Shown here: in pieces, positions 16,126 through 25,023 of the stretch | Layout of the letters: each line of letters opens with the position of its first letter | How positions within the stretch are numbered: the first letter of the stretch is position 1 | Assembly (NCBI GenBank): GCA_017964325.1 | Contig: JAGCSE010000045.1 | Coordinates: 1-41,255, forward strand | DNA: 41,255 nt | From: Victivallales bacterium | Lineage (GTDB): Bacteria > Verrucomicrobiota > Lentisphaeria > Oligosphaerales > Oligosphaeraceae | Reading direction: 5' to 3' | The notes under the pieces: generated by a model | What the model was told of the DNA's origin: nothing | Seen by the model: only the letters and a program-made list of their open reading frames with translations | The model's database searches: none | Made by a program: the position numbers and the translations under genes

Positions 16126-17985
16126 TTAAGGTCTTAGGTTATTCAAAATCGCTGATGCGATTTGCGGAAGCGACAAGCGGTATTCGTTGCGCAGTTCGGC
16201 TAGTGAACCATGGGGGATGATGGCGTTGTCAGGCCATGTGAAGGATAGGATGTTAGGTTCCAACTTGGCATGGGATAAAGCATTGCGGATGCAGTGCGTC
16301 AAGATGTCAGAATTGTTGTCGTCTAGGATGACTTGTGGTGTGTCGGCGAGAGCGACGGCCGTGGCATCGTCAAAAGGCAAAAGAAAACGCGGGTTGACGA
16401 TGCGTGGCTGGATGGACGGTTGGTCGGCTTGCAGGAGTTTCACGAGTTCGAAAACGCGGGCGATTTCGGCGCCGCAAGCCCAGATGGTAAGATTAGGGTT
16501 AGACGGATCTTGCATAATCCAAGCCTTGTGTGATTCCAACGATGGCGGCGGTTGAATGCCAGCGGGCAGCCCTGTCAGGCAAGTGGCTCGGGGATAGCAG
16601 ATGGCGACGGGAGACGACAGTTGCCAGGCAAACGAAAGCATTTTTTGCATCTCATCATTATTGGATGGTGCAAGTATCGTTAGATTAGGCATTTGACGAA
16701 GGAAAGAAAGCGAGTAGAGACCATGGTGCGTCGGTCCGTCTGGTACGGCACCTGTGCGGTCGATGCCGATGATGACGGGAAGGTTGTTGAGGCAGACGTC
16801 GTGAAAGACATTGTCCAAGGCGCGTTGGAGGAATGTGGAATAAATGGCAACGACGGGGCGGAGGCCTTGGCTGGCGAGCCCCGATGCGAAGGCGATGGAA
16901 TGTGATTCCGCGATACCTGTGTCAAAGCAACGTTCTGGATATTTATCTATAAAATTCTTGAAACCAGTGCCTTGCAACATAGCAGGGGAAATAACAACCA
17001 GTTCGGAATGCTGCTCTGCCATGATAGTGACGGCTTGGGCGAAGGAATCGGAAAACGAGAGGCTTGTTGATTTCTTAAGTGGTTCGCCTGTCGTGATATC
17101 GAAAGGGGAGATGCCATGGAAATCGTCTGGATTCGTTTCAGCGGGCTTGTATCCTTTTCCCTTGACGGTGAGCAGATGGAGGAGGACAGGGCGATCGGAA
17201 GGAAGTTTGGGTATGATGCGGCAGAGTTCTGCGATGTCGTTGCCATCGACAGGGCCGAAATAACGAATTCCAAGTTCTTGGAAAAGAACACCATCGGACA
17301 TAAACAGACCTTTGACGGCATGTTCGGCGCGCCGCAGGAGGCGCTTGAATCCTGCGAAACGCTCGCCCCTTGAACGGATGACGCTGCGGACGCGATTGTA
17401 GAATCGTCCCGACAAGATGCGGTTCAGGCATTTTCGGAGGGCGCCGATGTTCGGCGAGATGGACATCTGATTGTCGTTGAGAATGATAAGCAGATGTTTA
17501 CAGGAGGAAGGAATATTGTTGAGGGCTTCCCATACGATGCCGCAGCCGAGGGAGCCGTCGCCAATGACGGCGATGGAATGGCCTGGTTCGTTCTTCAGAG
17601 CTTTGGCCTGCGCGGCACCTAGAGCTTGCGAGACGGCGACGCCTGCATGACCCGCATAGACAACATCGCAGGGTGATTCCTCAGGACGCGTGAAGCCTGA
17701 ACAGCCATCGATGGAACGTAGTTTCTCAAATGATTTTTCACGTCCTGTCAGCAACTTATGAGCGTATGACTGATGTCCGACATCAAAAAACAAACGGTTG
17801 TCTCCCGCAAAATCGAAGAACTTATGGAGAGCGACGGTGAGTTCGACAGCACCGAGACTGGAGGCGAGATGGCCGCCCTGACGGGCAGTCGTCTCTAGAA
17901 TCCGTTGACGGAGTTTAGCGCACAGTTCGCGCAATTCGTCAACGCTATAGTTTTTCAGTTCTTGATGTGTAGGGAACGGAGACAT
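16126..17985 (-). CDS. dxs: 1-deoxy-D-xylulose-5-phosphate synthase
   Basis: Protein of 619 residues, full length for Dxs. It condenses pyruvate and glyceraldehyde 3-phosphate to DXP, the first step of non-mevalonate isoprenoid synthesis, using TPP. Seen: GGHLASSLGAVELTVALH, FDVGHQSYAHKLLTGR, the TPP motif VIGDGSLGCGIVWEALNN with ILNDNQMS, GPVDGND, KGKGYKPAE, and VAIYSTFLQRALDNVFHDV with DGPTHHG. The glutamate that activates TPP is kept, but the usual GIAEQHA reads GIAESHS, a small deviation. An N-terminal MSP start at 17985 fits the family; the ribosome site is weak. It stands alone, convergent with the URO-D-like gene and divergent from the SRAP gene. Confidence 0.95.
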   Translation of the reverse strand: MSPFPTHQELKNYSVDELRELCAKLRQRILETTARQGGHLASSLGAVELTVALHKFFDFAGDNRLFFDVGHQSYAHKLLTGREKSFEKLRSIDGCSGFTRPEESPCDVVYAGHAGVAVSQALGAAQAKALKNEPGHSIAVIGDGSLGCGIVWEALNNIPSSCKHLLIILNDNQMSISPNIGALRKCLNRILSGRFYNRVRSVIRSRGERFAGFKRLLRRAEHAVKGLFMSDGVLFQELGIRYFGPVDGNDIAELCRIIPKLPSDRPVLLHLLTVKGKGYKPAETNPDDFHGISPFDITTGEPLKKSTSLSFSDSFAQAVTIMAEQHSELVVISPAMLQGTGFKNFIDKYPERCFDTGIAESHSIAFASGLASQGLRPVVAIYSTFLQRALDNVFHDVCLNNLPVIIGIDRTGAVPDGPTHHGLYSLSFLRQMPNLTILAPSNNDEMQKMLSFAWQLSSPVAICYPRATCLTGLPAGIQPPPSLESHKAWIMQDPSNPNLTIWACGAEIARVFELVKLLQADQPSIQPRIVNPRFLLPFDDATAVALADTPQVILDDNNSDILTHCIRNALSHAKLEPNILSFTWPDNAIIPHGSLAELRNEYRLSLPQIASAILNNLRP

Positions 17986-18108
17986 GCTGAAAATCTGGAT
18001 GAAAAAACAGGAATCAAAACGATTTTACAGGGAAGAAACGAATGGTAAATTATCTTTAATGTATTGTTTTTTGTGTGAATTTAAAACAGAACAAGAAAAA
18101 AGAAAATC

Positions 18109-18699
18109 ATGTGCGTACGATATCTTAGCCCAGACAAGATGAAGGAAGTGCAGCAAATCGTTGATGCGCTGGGGAATGTGTCGATTCGCGTGCCTGAAAA
18201 CGAATTGGCGGCTCGGGCAAATCCAGAAGTCGGGCCAGGCGTGACGGCTCCCATTATCGTGATCGGTCGCATTATGATTTCGGGCAAATGGGGCTTTGTG
18301 AAATGGGACGGCAAGGGGCTGGTCTTCAATGCACGCTGTGAGTCGCTGACCACAAGCCAATTCTTTTCTCCGCACATCATGCGTGGCCGTTGCCTCGTGC
18401 CTGCGATGGCGTATTTCGAATGGGAGCATGGGCCAGGTGGAAAACGTGGTCGCAAATACAGAATCCGTGCGGCGAATGGCGGGATGCTGTTCATGGCAGG
18501 TCTTGGGAGGCGACATCCGCAGCTAGGCGTTGAATACACGGTCATTACACGCAATGCCATGGACAGTGTCAAAAGCATCCACGACCGTATGCCGTTGTTA
18601 TTGGACAGGGAGTCAAGTCTGCAATGGCTTGCGCCCGAATGGAATCCGCAATTGCTAAAACAGGAGAGTGTGAAAGTGCTTCCTGAACTGGCGGAATAA
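18109..18699 (+). CDS. SOS response-associated peptidase (SRAP/YedK/HMCES)
   Basis: Protein of 196 residues. SRAP proteins crosslink through Cys-2 to abasic sites in single-stranded DNA and protect them. All four active-site positions are present: Cys-2 directly after the initiator Met, Asn-74 in NARCES, Glu-104 in AYFEWE and His-158 in IHDRMP. The need for Cys at position 2 fixes the start at 18109. Slightly shorter than E. coli YedK (222). It is not next to other SOS genes and no LexA box was recognised upstream. Confidence 0.93.
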   Translation: MCVRYLSPDKMKEVQQIVDALGNVSIRVPENELAARANPEVGPGVTAPIIVIGRIMISGKWGFVKWDGKGLVFNARCESLTTSQFFSPHIMRGRCLVPAMAYFEWEHGPGGKRGRKYRIRAANGGMLFMAGLGRRHPQLGVEYTVITRNAMDSVKSIHDRMPLLLDRESSLQWLAPEWNPQLLKQESVKVLPELAE

Positions 18700-18720
18700 G
18701 ATGCTTTGCTCAATTCCCCA

Positions 18721-18762
18721 AGGGTAGCTTGTGGAAGCCGCGAGGCGACCATCCGCTACCCT
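18721..18762. repeat. Intergenic palindromic element with GCGA tetraloop
   Basis: AGGGTAGC (18721-18728) and GCTACCCT (18755-18762) form a perfect 8-bp outer stem; inside, GCC-GCGA-GGC (18737-18746) forms a small hairpin. Read on the minus strand, its GGATGGTCGCC resembles GAATGGTCACGCC of the 36-bp tandem units at 30574-30645, and both carry GCTAC ends. It follows the SRAP stop and faces the stop of the converging gene. Confidence 0.55.
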
Positions 18763-18805
18763 CCTGAAAAATAGAGCGTTACATATATAATTTAAAAATA
18801 AAGAA

Positions 18806-19642
18806 TTATGAATTGGCAAGTTCAATGTCTTTTGTCTTTGCAATCCATTCACGTAGATATTCTTCCGTCGGAAGACCGATGCCCATGACGGAGTTCGCCT
18901 CGAAGACAAGACCGTCCAGACGGCCAGCCTTCAGCATCTCCAACCCGAACTCGCATTGGAATTTCATCAGCTCCATATCAACGGCTTCGCGCGTTGTGAA
19001 ATCGTACATATAGATGCCAAGCAGCTTCTTATGATTCGGACATGCTTTTTCGGCCTGTTGGAACCGCTCCGGCAGAAGCGGCAGTTCCTTGGACTGCCAT
19101 GTCCAAAAGACCAAGCCGTCCAGCAGATCCAGAACGGATTTTGCGACATTTTGGATATTGTGCATGTACGCCGTCACATAGACGGGCATGGGATGGGCGG
19201 CGGCTGACAGTTTGCCGCGAATCTCCTGAATGCACGCAAAGAGTTCGTCTGTATGTTCTTCTGGCTTTTCGCCAAAACGCGAGAGGAAATCGTCGAGATA
19301 TGCGCCGCAGACATTGTCGTATTTATGTGACAGATCGCAGATGAACGTTTCTTCATTTCCGTTCCGCCATCCGCCGCTGCCGCAGGAGCTCCACATCACG
19401 CGTTTCAGAGGACGGAAGCTCTCGCAGTACTGATAGGCATCGAGTGTGAATGGCACGGGCTCGGCGTTGTCCCCCGTCACCATGATGATGTTTGGCACGC
19501 CCAGCATGAATGCACCTTCCGCTGGCGTGATCCGCGAGCCACAGCGACGTTTCCCATGACCACGTCCCAACGCATCCAGAAGCGTATCATCCTGATGCGC
19601 ACGAACTCCGAAAAGCCAATATTTGTCAACAGCCCTTGTCAT
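18806..19642 (-). CDS. Uncharacterised protein, possible TIM-barrel fold
   Basis: Protein of 278 residues, no signal peptide or membrane segment. I do not recognise a family. The order of strands (YWLFGVRAHQD, NIIMVTGDN, RVMWSSCGSGGW, NVCGAYLDDF, PVYVTAYMHNI, DGLVFWTWQS, KLLGIYMYDF, DGLVFEAN), each followed by a helix, resembles a (beta/alpha)8 barrel with acidic residues at strand ends, as in glycosidases or hydrolases; this is inference. A very strong GGAGG lies seven bases before the ATG at 19642. A terminator separates it from the secreted protein gene upstream, so it likely has its own promoter or relies on read-through. Confidence 0.75.
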   Translation of the reverse strand: MTRAVDKYWLFGVRAHQDDTLLDALGRGHGKRRCGSRITPAEGAFMLGVPNIIMVTGDNAEPVPFTLDAYQYCESFRPLKRVMWSSCGSGGWRNGNEETFICDLSHKYDNVCGAYLDDFLSRFGEKPEEHTDELFACIQEIRGKLSAAAHPMPVYVTAYMHNIQNVAKSVLDLLDGLVFWTWQSKELPLLPERFQQAEKACPNHKKLLGIYMYDFTTREAVDMELMKFQCEFGLEMLKAGRLDGLVFEANSVMGIGLPTEEYLREWIAKTKDIELANS

Positions 19643-19655
19643 CTTTTCCTCCTGT

Positions 19656-19696
19656 GTGAAAAAGGCCGCGGATTCTCGTCATGAACCAGCGGCCTT
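19656..19696 (-). terminator. Rho-independent terminator of the secreted protein gene
   Basis: On the minus strand AAGGCCGC (19696-19689) and GCGGCCTT (19669-19662) form a perfect 8-bp stem followed by a run of T. It lies 25 bases after the stop of the gene at 19722-20876 and just before the ribosome site of the next gene. Confidence 0.8.
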
Positions 19697-19721
19697 CCAT
19701 TGTTATATACGTTATTGCAAG

Positions 19722-20876
19722 TTATTCCTCAGCGGGGGCTTGAGCAGGGTCTTGCGGAGCGTTTTTCTTCTTGATGAAATTCAACAGAGTCTTTACGTCG
19801 GCTTCCTTCACGTCGAAAGCGATTGCCATGCGCTTCGCTTCGCAGGTGCATTTCAACGTGTCAAGTAGCGCGAATTCGCCACCCAACGCGCCGACGATGC
19901 CGGGCTTGAACTGCGGAAGCATCGGGGCGATCATGCCGTCCCAAAGCTGACCTTTCAGCAAAGCGGCATCTTCAGGCTGGCCGAGATCCAGATTCAGTGC
20001 GACGGTCGCTTTGTCGTCAAACTGCTTCACAGTGAACGAAATACCATCTGCGTTCACGAACGCCTTTGCGGCGGTCTTTTGGGGATCGCCTTCCTGTCCC
20101 TTTGCGGCTTGGGTGCCAAGAAATTCCTTCAACTGCGGCAGCATGCCAAGGGCGAGGAAGGCTGTTTCATTGTCATCGAACAGACGCTTGATGTATGGAT
20201 TCTTTTCGGCGGGAGTTTTGGAGGCGATGCGGTCCAATGCGGTGAAAACGCTCTTTTCCGTACCAAAGAGCAATATCTTGCCGTCGGCTAAAAATGCGCA
20301 GCGCAAATTGCGGAATTCCTTCGGGAAATCAACCGTGTCATCCGTTTCCTTGAGGTCAATGGCAAAAATCTTTGCGCCGTTGCGTTCCACGATGTTGAAA
20401 TCAGCCTTATCCATCGCGTCGCCGTTGCCGCATTTCTTGTCTGCATCCAACAGGGCGGTCTTAACCTTTTCAGGAGTAAGAGCCTTTTTCAGTTCGACAA
20501 CGAATACCATATCAATCAGGCTGAGGTCAGGTTCGCCCGCATCGAACTGCATATTGCCGATGGATACGCTGAGCTGCCATTTCACGCCGTCATCGTCCTT
20601 CAATCCCAAATTCGCCTTCAGGGTTTCATAGACTTCGTTTACCTTCTTCTGATCGCCTCCCGCTGCGACGGCGTTCTTGGCCATCGTCTCTTGGAAATCG
20701 GTAATGTATGGCTTCAGCGCCTTCGTCATAGGATTGTCTTCCACTCCATGCCCGTCAACATACAGGACAAGCGGAGCCTTTGGCACGAGAGCCGCATCAA
20801 AAATTTCCTTGGACGTCTGCGCGCGCAGCATCCCGAACATCATCGTAAACGCCAATAGCCAGGTGATTTTCTTCAT
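19722..20876 (-). CDS. Secreted protein of unknown function
   Basis: Protein of 384 residues with a signal peptide (KKITWLLAFTMMFGMLRA, cleavage before QTS). The mature part is acidic and lysine-rich, with repeated strand-helix pieces such as SLIDMVFVVELKKALTPEKVKTALLDADKK, IFAIDLKETDD and CAFLADGKILLFGTEKSVFTALDRI. This resembles a family of secreted proteins in Lentisphaerae and Planctomycetes with two ferredoxin-like repeats, but I cannot name it. The C terminus is Pro/Ala-rich. AGGAA lies eight bases before the ATG. Probably periplasmic. Confidence 0.75.
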   Translation of the reverse strand: MKKITWLLAFTMMFGMLRAQTSKEIFDAALVPKAPLVLYVDGHGVEDNPMTKALKPYITDFQETMAKNAVAAGGDQKKVNEVYETLKANLGLKDDDGVKWQLSVSIGNMQFDAGEPDLSLIDMVFVVELKKALTPEKVKTALLDADKKCGNGDAMDKADFNIVERNGAKIFAIDLKETDDTVDFPKEFRNLRCAFLADGKILLFGTEKSVFTALDRIASKTPAEKNPYIKRLFDDNETAFLALGMLPQLKEFLGTQAAKGQEGDPQKTAAKAFVNADGISFTVKQFDDKATVALNLDLGQPEDAALLKGQLWDGMIAPMLPQFKPGIVGALGGEFALLDTLKCTCEAKRMAIAFDVKEADVKTLLNFIKKKNAPQDPAQAPAEE

Positions 20877-21048
20877 TGTGTCTTCCTCTTGTTGGTTGAT
20901 CTCTTCTCTTTCTTAATCAATCTACCTTATTCAATATATCCTTTTAGTGAATTTCACAGAAGGGACAATGCTTCAATCTTCACTGTATATCTTGTAGTCA
21001 AGTTTTGCAAATTTTTCCAAAAATTCTACTTAAAATATTCTCAAATCG

Positions 21049-21936
21049 TCAAGAAGGCATCTGTATTGTCAAAAAGGCAATCGCGCCTATGCCAAACAAT
21101 ACGGCGATGATTTTCTGCATCGTCATCTTTTCCTTCAAGAAGACGGCACTCAGAAGAAACGTCCCCAGAAAGCTCATCTGCGCAATCGGATTCACGACGG
21201 ATGCGTTCCCGCAGGCGTTCATCTGCGCCATGAAAAACACGATGCCCGCGACAAATACGCCTGACGTGACGCCGATCAACCAGTCGTGTTTCGTCGGCAA
21301 TGACACTTTGTGTTCGCGGAACAGGGAATACAGCACGCCGCCGGCCAGCCAGAAGAAGGCGTTTAGCTTCGTAACACCGTTGGGATCCGCCTGATGGCTG
21401 AATCCATATTTGTACGACAGTCCCATTCCCGCTCTAAGTACACTGGCAAGAACGGCTAATGTAAAGCCAAGCTTCGCTTTCGCAGCATCCTGCGCCGCCG
21501 TTTCCGCCGTCCGTTTCGGGATGAACGCCATGACCGCCACGAATGCGCAGACCACTCCCGCCACGATGCGCCATGTCAACGGTTCGTTCAGAAACAGAAA
21601 TGCGCCGATGACAACGAGAACCATGTTGAGGCGGTATATCGTCGAACTGACGCCCGCGCTTTGATAGCCCATCGACTCAATCAGTAAGATATTGCCTACC
21701 AATGAGAAAAATCCTGAAATGACCCCCCACAGAAGCGTGGCTTGAAACGTCGTCCCCTCCGCGTGCGGCAGCCAGACCACAAACGCGAACCAAATCAGCC
21801 CGACAATCGACACAAACAGCCCGCATGACCGCCGCCTCGCTCCGCCACCGCCAGCGGAGCTGTTTGCGAACAGCTTGAATATGAAATCGTTAAGTGCCGA
21901 AAAAAATAAGCAGCAGAATGCGTAGGTAATGGCCAT
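21049..21936 (-). CDS. EamA/DMT-family transporter
   Basis: Protein of about 295 residues with ten hydrophobic segments in two halves, as in drug/metabolite transporters. Marks: FFSALNDFIFKLF in the first helix, YQSAGVSSTIYRLNMVLVVIGAFLFLNEPLTWRIVAGVVCAFVAVMAF in the first EamA repeat, and NPIAQMSFLGTFLLSAVFLKEKMTMQKIIAVLFGIGAI in the second. The ATG at 21936 is preferred: AAAGGA lies at good distance and translation begins just before the first helix. An upstream in-frame start would add 35 residues. Substrate unknown; no neighbour suggests one. Confidence 0.87.
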   Translation of the reverse strand: MAITYAFCCLFFSALNDFIFKLFANSSAGGGGARRRSCGLFVSIVGLIWFAFVVWLPHAEGTTFQATLLWGVISGFFSLVGNILLIESMGYQSAGVSSTIYRLNMVLVVIGAFLFLNEPLTWRIVAGVVCAFVAVMAFIPKRTAETAAQDAAKAKLGFTLAVLASVLRAGMGLSYKYGFSHQADPNGVTKLNAFFWLAGGVLYSLFREHKVSLPTKHDWLIGVTSGVFVAGIVFFMAQMNACGNASVVNPIAQMSFLGTFLLSAVFLKEKMTMQKIIAVLFGIGAIAFLTIQMPS

Positions 21937-22111
21937 GTACAGTCCTTTATGCAAAATCCAACCATCCTGCGGAACCCTTCTCCATGTCGTCAAGTCTATA
22001 ATATAATGTAAATTTGCCATGAAGATTTGAAAATTCGGCAAAAAAATGAATATTTAGTTGTTTGACCAAATCGACGGCAACCGATAAAACCGCTCAATCA
22101 TCCCTTCGTCC

Positions 22112-23815
22112 ATGAACTCCAAGGATACAAGCAACCCTTCAAAACAGGATATTTCGGCATCCGCCCAGCCGACCATCCCGTCAGTAAAAGACGCGACGGT
22201 CGTGATGGCGACGGACGGCGGAAAGCCCCTGCCTGGCTCGCCTGTCAACGAGGAGGTCAAGCACATCAGCCTTCCAGGCTTCGAAATCCTTTCCTGCCTC
22301 GGAGTCGGTGGCATGGGTTCCGTCTTTTTGGCGAGGCAGACCAGCCTGAACCGCTATGTCGCCGTAAAAATGATCAAAAGCGAGTTCGCAAAACTCCCGC
22401 GCTACCGCGACAGGCTCGTTTCGGAGGCTCGGACGATGGCCGCGCTCAACCACCCGAATGTCGTCGCATGCTATGACATCATCACGACTTCCGACCACAT
22501 TTTCATCATCATGGAGTACATTCCTGGCCGTCTGACTGTGAAGGATCTTTTCCTGCGGTTCGGCTGCCTCACTGAAGAAGATGTCGTCAAAATCCTCACG
22601 GATGTCGTCGAAGGACTTGCATACGTCAATCAAAAAGGATATATTCATCAGGACTTGAAGCCCGACAATCTCATGATTTGCCGCGAGACGAACGGTCCCA
22701 CGAACACGCCGTCCGCCATCTTGAACACGCCTGGAAACCGCATCGTCATCGGCGATTTCGGTATCTCACGCTCCATACGGAAATCTGACGGCGAAAAGTC
22801 CAATGAACAGGACAATAGGACAATTGTCGGAAGTCCCGTCTATATGCCGCCCGAACAATACTTTACGCCTGAAACCATTGACTTTCGTGCAGACATTTAC
22901 GCCTTGGCGTCCACCGCCTATCTCCTTCTGACAGGTATGCTTCCCTTTAGTATTGAAGACAAGGAGGAGCTCATGCAGTACAAGCGGACGCACGGCGTGC
23001 CAAATCCATGCGAACGTGCCGACAACATCAGCGGTGAGCTCGGTCACATCATCATGCACATGGGCAGGCCGCGCCCCGAAGAACGATATCTCTCCTATGA
23101 CGACCTGCTGAACGACCTGCATCGACTCCAGACCATGAAGAATATCTGGTTTCGTGTTGCCGACCGCGAAGCCACGAAACGCGCCTTCCGCCACGGCGCG
23201 TTTCTGTCTGCCGCCATCGCGCTCATTTTCATCCTTCCATTCATCATTCGAAAATATGTCTGGAAGCCATATTTTACTCCTGCACAAATATCTATGGCAC
23301 AATCACTTGCATTTTGGGAAGACGATGATTTGCAAGGATGGACGCGGATGCCGCCCGACATCGAGGAGCCGCATGTTTATCTACGCGGCATGAACACGAC
23401 GGAGCCGCTTGTCCTCAAACGGCAGCTCGCCCCTGGAGACATCATCTCGTTCCAAGTCCGTTTACACGGCACAAGCCAGATGGTCTTCGGTCTGCGTAAC
23501 GATGACGGCCCATGTCTGCAAGTCGCCTGGCGGCGCGGCGAAGGTCGCAAAATGGATTTCATGCTTTCCACAGAGAAACGACCTTTCTCCTTCATCGGCG
23601 AATTCAGCGGCAAGCCGGCCAACAAATGGATGCCGTTCCAGATTCAATTCGAAAAAACGCAAGCCATTATCCTTTCAGATAATAAGATACTCAGCGTGGC
23701 TCATTTCAAGGAGCCTCTTGAACGCTGTAAATTCTTTGTTTCCCTTGGAAGAAATCGCTACATTGAATTAAAAGACGTCTATATCGAAGAATCTCCAAAG
23801 ACGAAATCCAACTGA
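22112..23815 (+). CDS. Transmembrane Ser/Thr protein kinase
   Basis: Protein of 567 residues. A 55-residue disordered leader precedes a Hanks-type kinase domain: glycine loop GVGGMGSVF (64-72), VAVK with Lys-86, catalytic loop HQDLKPDN (179-186), DFG (215-217) and SPVYMPPEQ in the activation segment. HQD instead of HRD makes it a non-RD kinase, likely still active. One membrane helix lies near 364-382, then an extracytoplasmic domain of about 180 residues, rich in beta strands with LVLKRQLAPGDIISFQVRL and MPFQIQFEKTQAIILSDN, resembling a concanavalin-like (DUF1080-type) sandwich. This is a receptor-like layout. The next gene, lpxB, starts 17 bases after its stop, so both may be cotranscribed. 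Confidence 0.9.
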   Translation: MNSKDTSNPSKQDISASAQPTIPSVKDATVVMATDGGKPLPGSPVNEEVKHISLPGFEILSCLGVGGMGSVFLARQTSLNRYVAVKMIKSEFAKLPRYRDRLVSEARTMAALNHPNVVACYDIITTSDHIFIIMEYIPGRLTVKDLFLRFGCLTEEDVVKILTDVVEGLAYVNQKGYIHQDLKPDNLMICRETNGPTNTPSAILNTPGNRIVIGDFGISRSIRKSDGEKSNEQDNRTIVGSPVYMPPEQYFTPETIDFRADIYALASTAYLLLTGMLPFSIEDKEELMQYKRTHGVPNPCERADNISGELGHIIMHMGRPRPEERYLSYDDLLNDLHRLQTMKNIWFRVADREATKRAFRHGAFLSAAIALIFILPFIIRKYVWKPYFTPAQISMAQSLAFWEDDDLQGWTRMPPDIEEPHVYLRGMNTTEPLVLKRQLAPGDIISFQVRLHGTSQMVFGLRNDDGPCLQVAWRRGEGRKMDFMLSTEKRPFSFIGEFSGKPANKWMPFQIQFEKTQAIILSDNKILSVAHFKEPLERCKFFVSLGRNRYIELKDVYIEESPKTKSN

Positions 23816-23832
23816 AAACCAAATTCTTAACC

Positions 23833-24972
23833 ATGTCAAATAAAACTATTTGGATCATTTCAGGCGAAGCTTCAGGCGATGACTATGGAGCAGGGCTCGC
23901 ACGCGCATTGAAAAAACGCTGCCCAGACATCGCGCTCAAGGGGATGGGCTCTGAGAAGATGCGCGCCGCAGGAGTCGAAATCATGGTCGATTCCACGGAC
24001 TTGGGCATCGTCGGCATCGTGGAGGTATTCCGCCATATCCTGTTCTTCATCAAGTTGTTGAAGGACATGACCAATCGTGCGGCGGCCGAACGGCCCGATG
24101 CCGTCGTGATGATTGACTATCCAGGCTTCAACCTGCGTTTTGCGGAACGATTGCATGCAATCGGCATTCCCGTCGTCTATTACATCAGCCCGCAGGTGTG
24201 GGCTTGGAAGGCGGGTCGAATTCCGAAACTCGCGGCTTGTGTCAACCGAATGCTGTGCATATTTCCTTTTGAACCAGATGTTTATGCAAAGACATCGTTG
24301 CGTGCGGAGTTTGTCGGACATCCACTATTGGAGACGTTGGCCCCCTACACGAGCCAGCCGGAAAACCGTGATCAGAATCTTGTCATTCTGTTACCAGGCT
24401 CCAGAAAAGCGGAAATCACACGCCTCCTGCCGGAGTTCCTCCGTGCAGCCAAAATCCTCAAGTCGCAGAATCCAAATCTGCGTTTCCACGCGCCGATGCG
24501 TAATGCGAAGGCGATTGACATGGCGAAGTCCATCATCGCTGAACAGCTTGCGGGAGAGGATGTTCCGAAGCTGGAATTCAGCGCGGCGGATGCCCGCGAA
24601 TGGCTGCGCAAGGGGGCGGCGGGAATTGCCGCCAGCGGCACCATCACCGTCGAGGCGACCATTCTCGGCCTGCCAGTCGTCGTCGCCTATAAGCTCAATT
24701 GGCTGTCATGGCAGTATGCCAAACGCGCCGTCAAACTTCCGAGCATCACGATTGCGAATCTTGTCACAAAGGAAACCGTTTTCGAGGAGCGACTTCAGGA
24801 TGATGCGACTCCGCAGAATCTTGCGACCGCACTGGCCGACATCATGCCTGGCGGCAATCGTCGCGAACAGACCATCAACGGCATGAAAAAGTGCGTCAAA
24901 ATGCTCGGCGAAAACTGGCCCGTCAGCGACAACGTCGCCAAAAACGTCCTCGAAGTCGCAGGCCTGACATGA
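23833..24972 (+). CDS. lpxB: Lipid-A-disaccharide synthase
   Basis: Protein of 379 residues, full LpxB length. It joins UDP-2,3-diacylglucosamine and 2,3-diacylglucosamine-1-phosphate to make the lipid A disaccharide at the inner membrane. Seen: IISGEASGDDYGAGLARAL, LKGMGSEKMRAAG, DLGIVGIVEVFRH, DYPGFNLRFAERLH, YYISPQVWAWKAGR, FVGHPLLE, LLPGSRKAEI and the acceptor region AASGTITVEATILGLPVVVAYK. It shows lipopolysaccharide synthesis and so an outer membrane. Other lpx genes are absent from the window. A decayed second copy of its 3' end lies at 29158-29330. Confidence 0.96.
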   Translation: MSNKTIWIISGEASGDDYGAGLARALKKRCPDIALKGMGSEKMRAAGVEIMVDSTDLGIVGIVEVFRHILFFIKLLKDMTNRAAAERPDAVVMIDYPGFNLRFAERLHAIGIPVVYYISPQVWAWKAGRIPKLAACVNRMLCIFPFEPDVYAKTSLRAEFVGHPLLETLAPYTSQPENRDQNLVILLPGSRKAEITRLLPEFLRAAKILKSQNPNLRFHAPMRNAKAIDMAKSIIAEQLAGEDVPKLEFSAADAREWLRKGAAGIAASGTITVEATILGLPVVVAYKLNWLSWQYAKRAVKLPSITIANLVTKETVFEERLQDDATPQNLATALADIMPGGNRREQTINGMKKCVKMLGENWPVSDNVAKNVLEVAGLT

Positions 24973-24983
24973 CGACGTGAGGC

Positions 24984-25023
24984 TGTGGCGCGCGCGTCCC
25001 GCCTGCGCCTGCAGGACCGCTAC
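24984..25023. repeat. GC-rich repeat between lpxB and the binding-protein gene
   Basis: GCGTCCCGCC with TGCGCC recurs from the elements after the SDR gene and thiC (there inverted). CCTGC-AGGC-GCAGG-type pairing gives a small stem-loop. The TAG stop of the minus-strand binding protein gene is inside its right end, so it marks the junction where the sensor block meets lpxB. Confidence 0.45.

Noticed and set aside
16111..16138. Inverted repeat CCTAGGCCTT/AAGGTCTTAGG overlapping the dxs stop as a terminator
   Set aside because: The stem has mismatches and no T-run follows on either strand.
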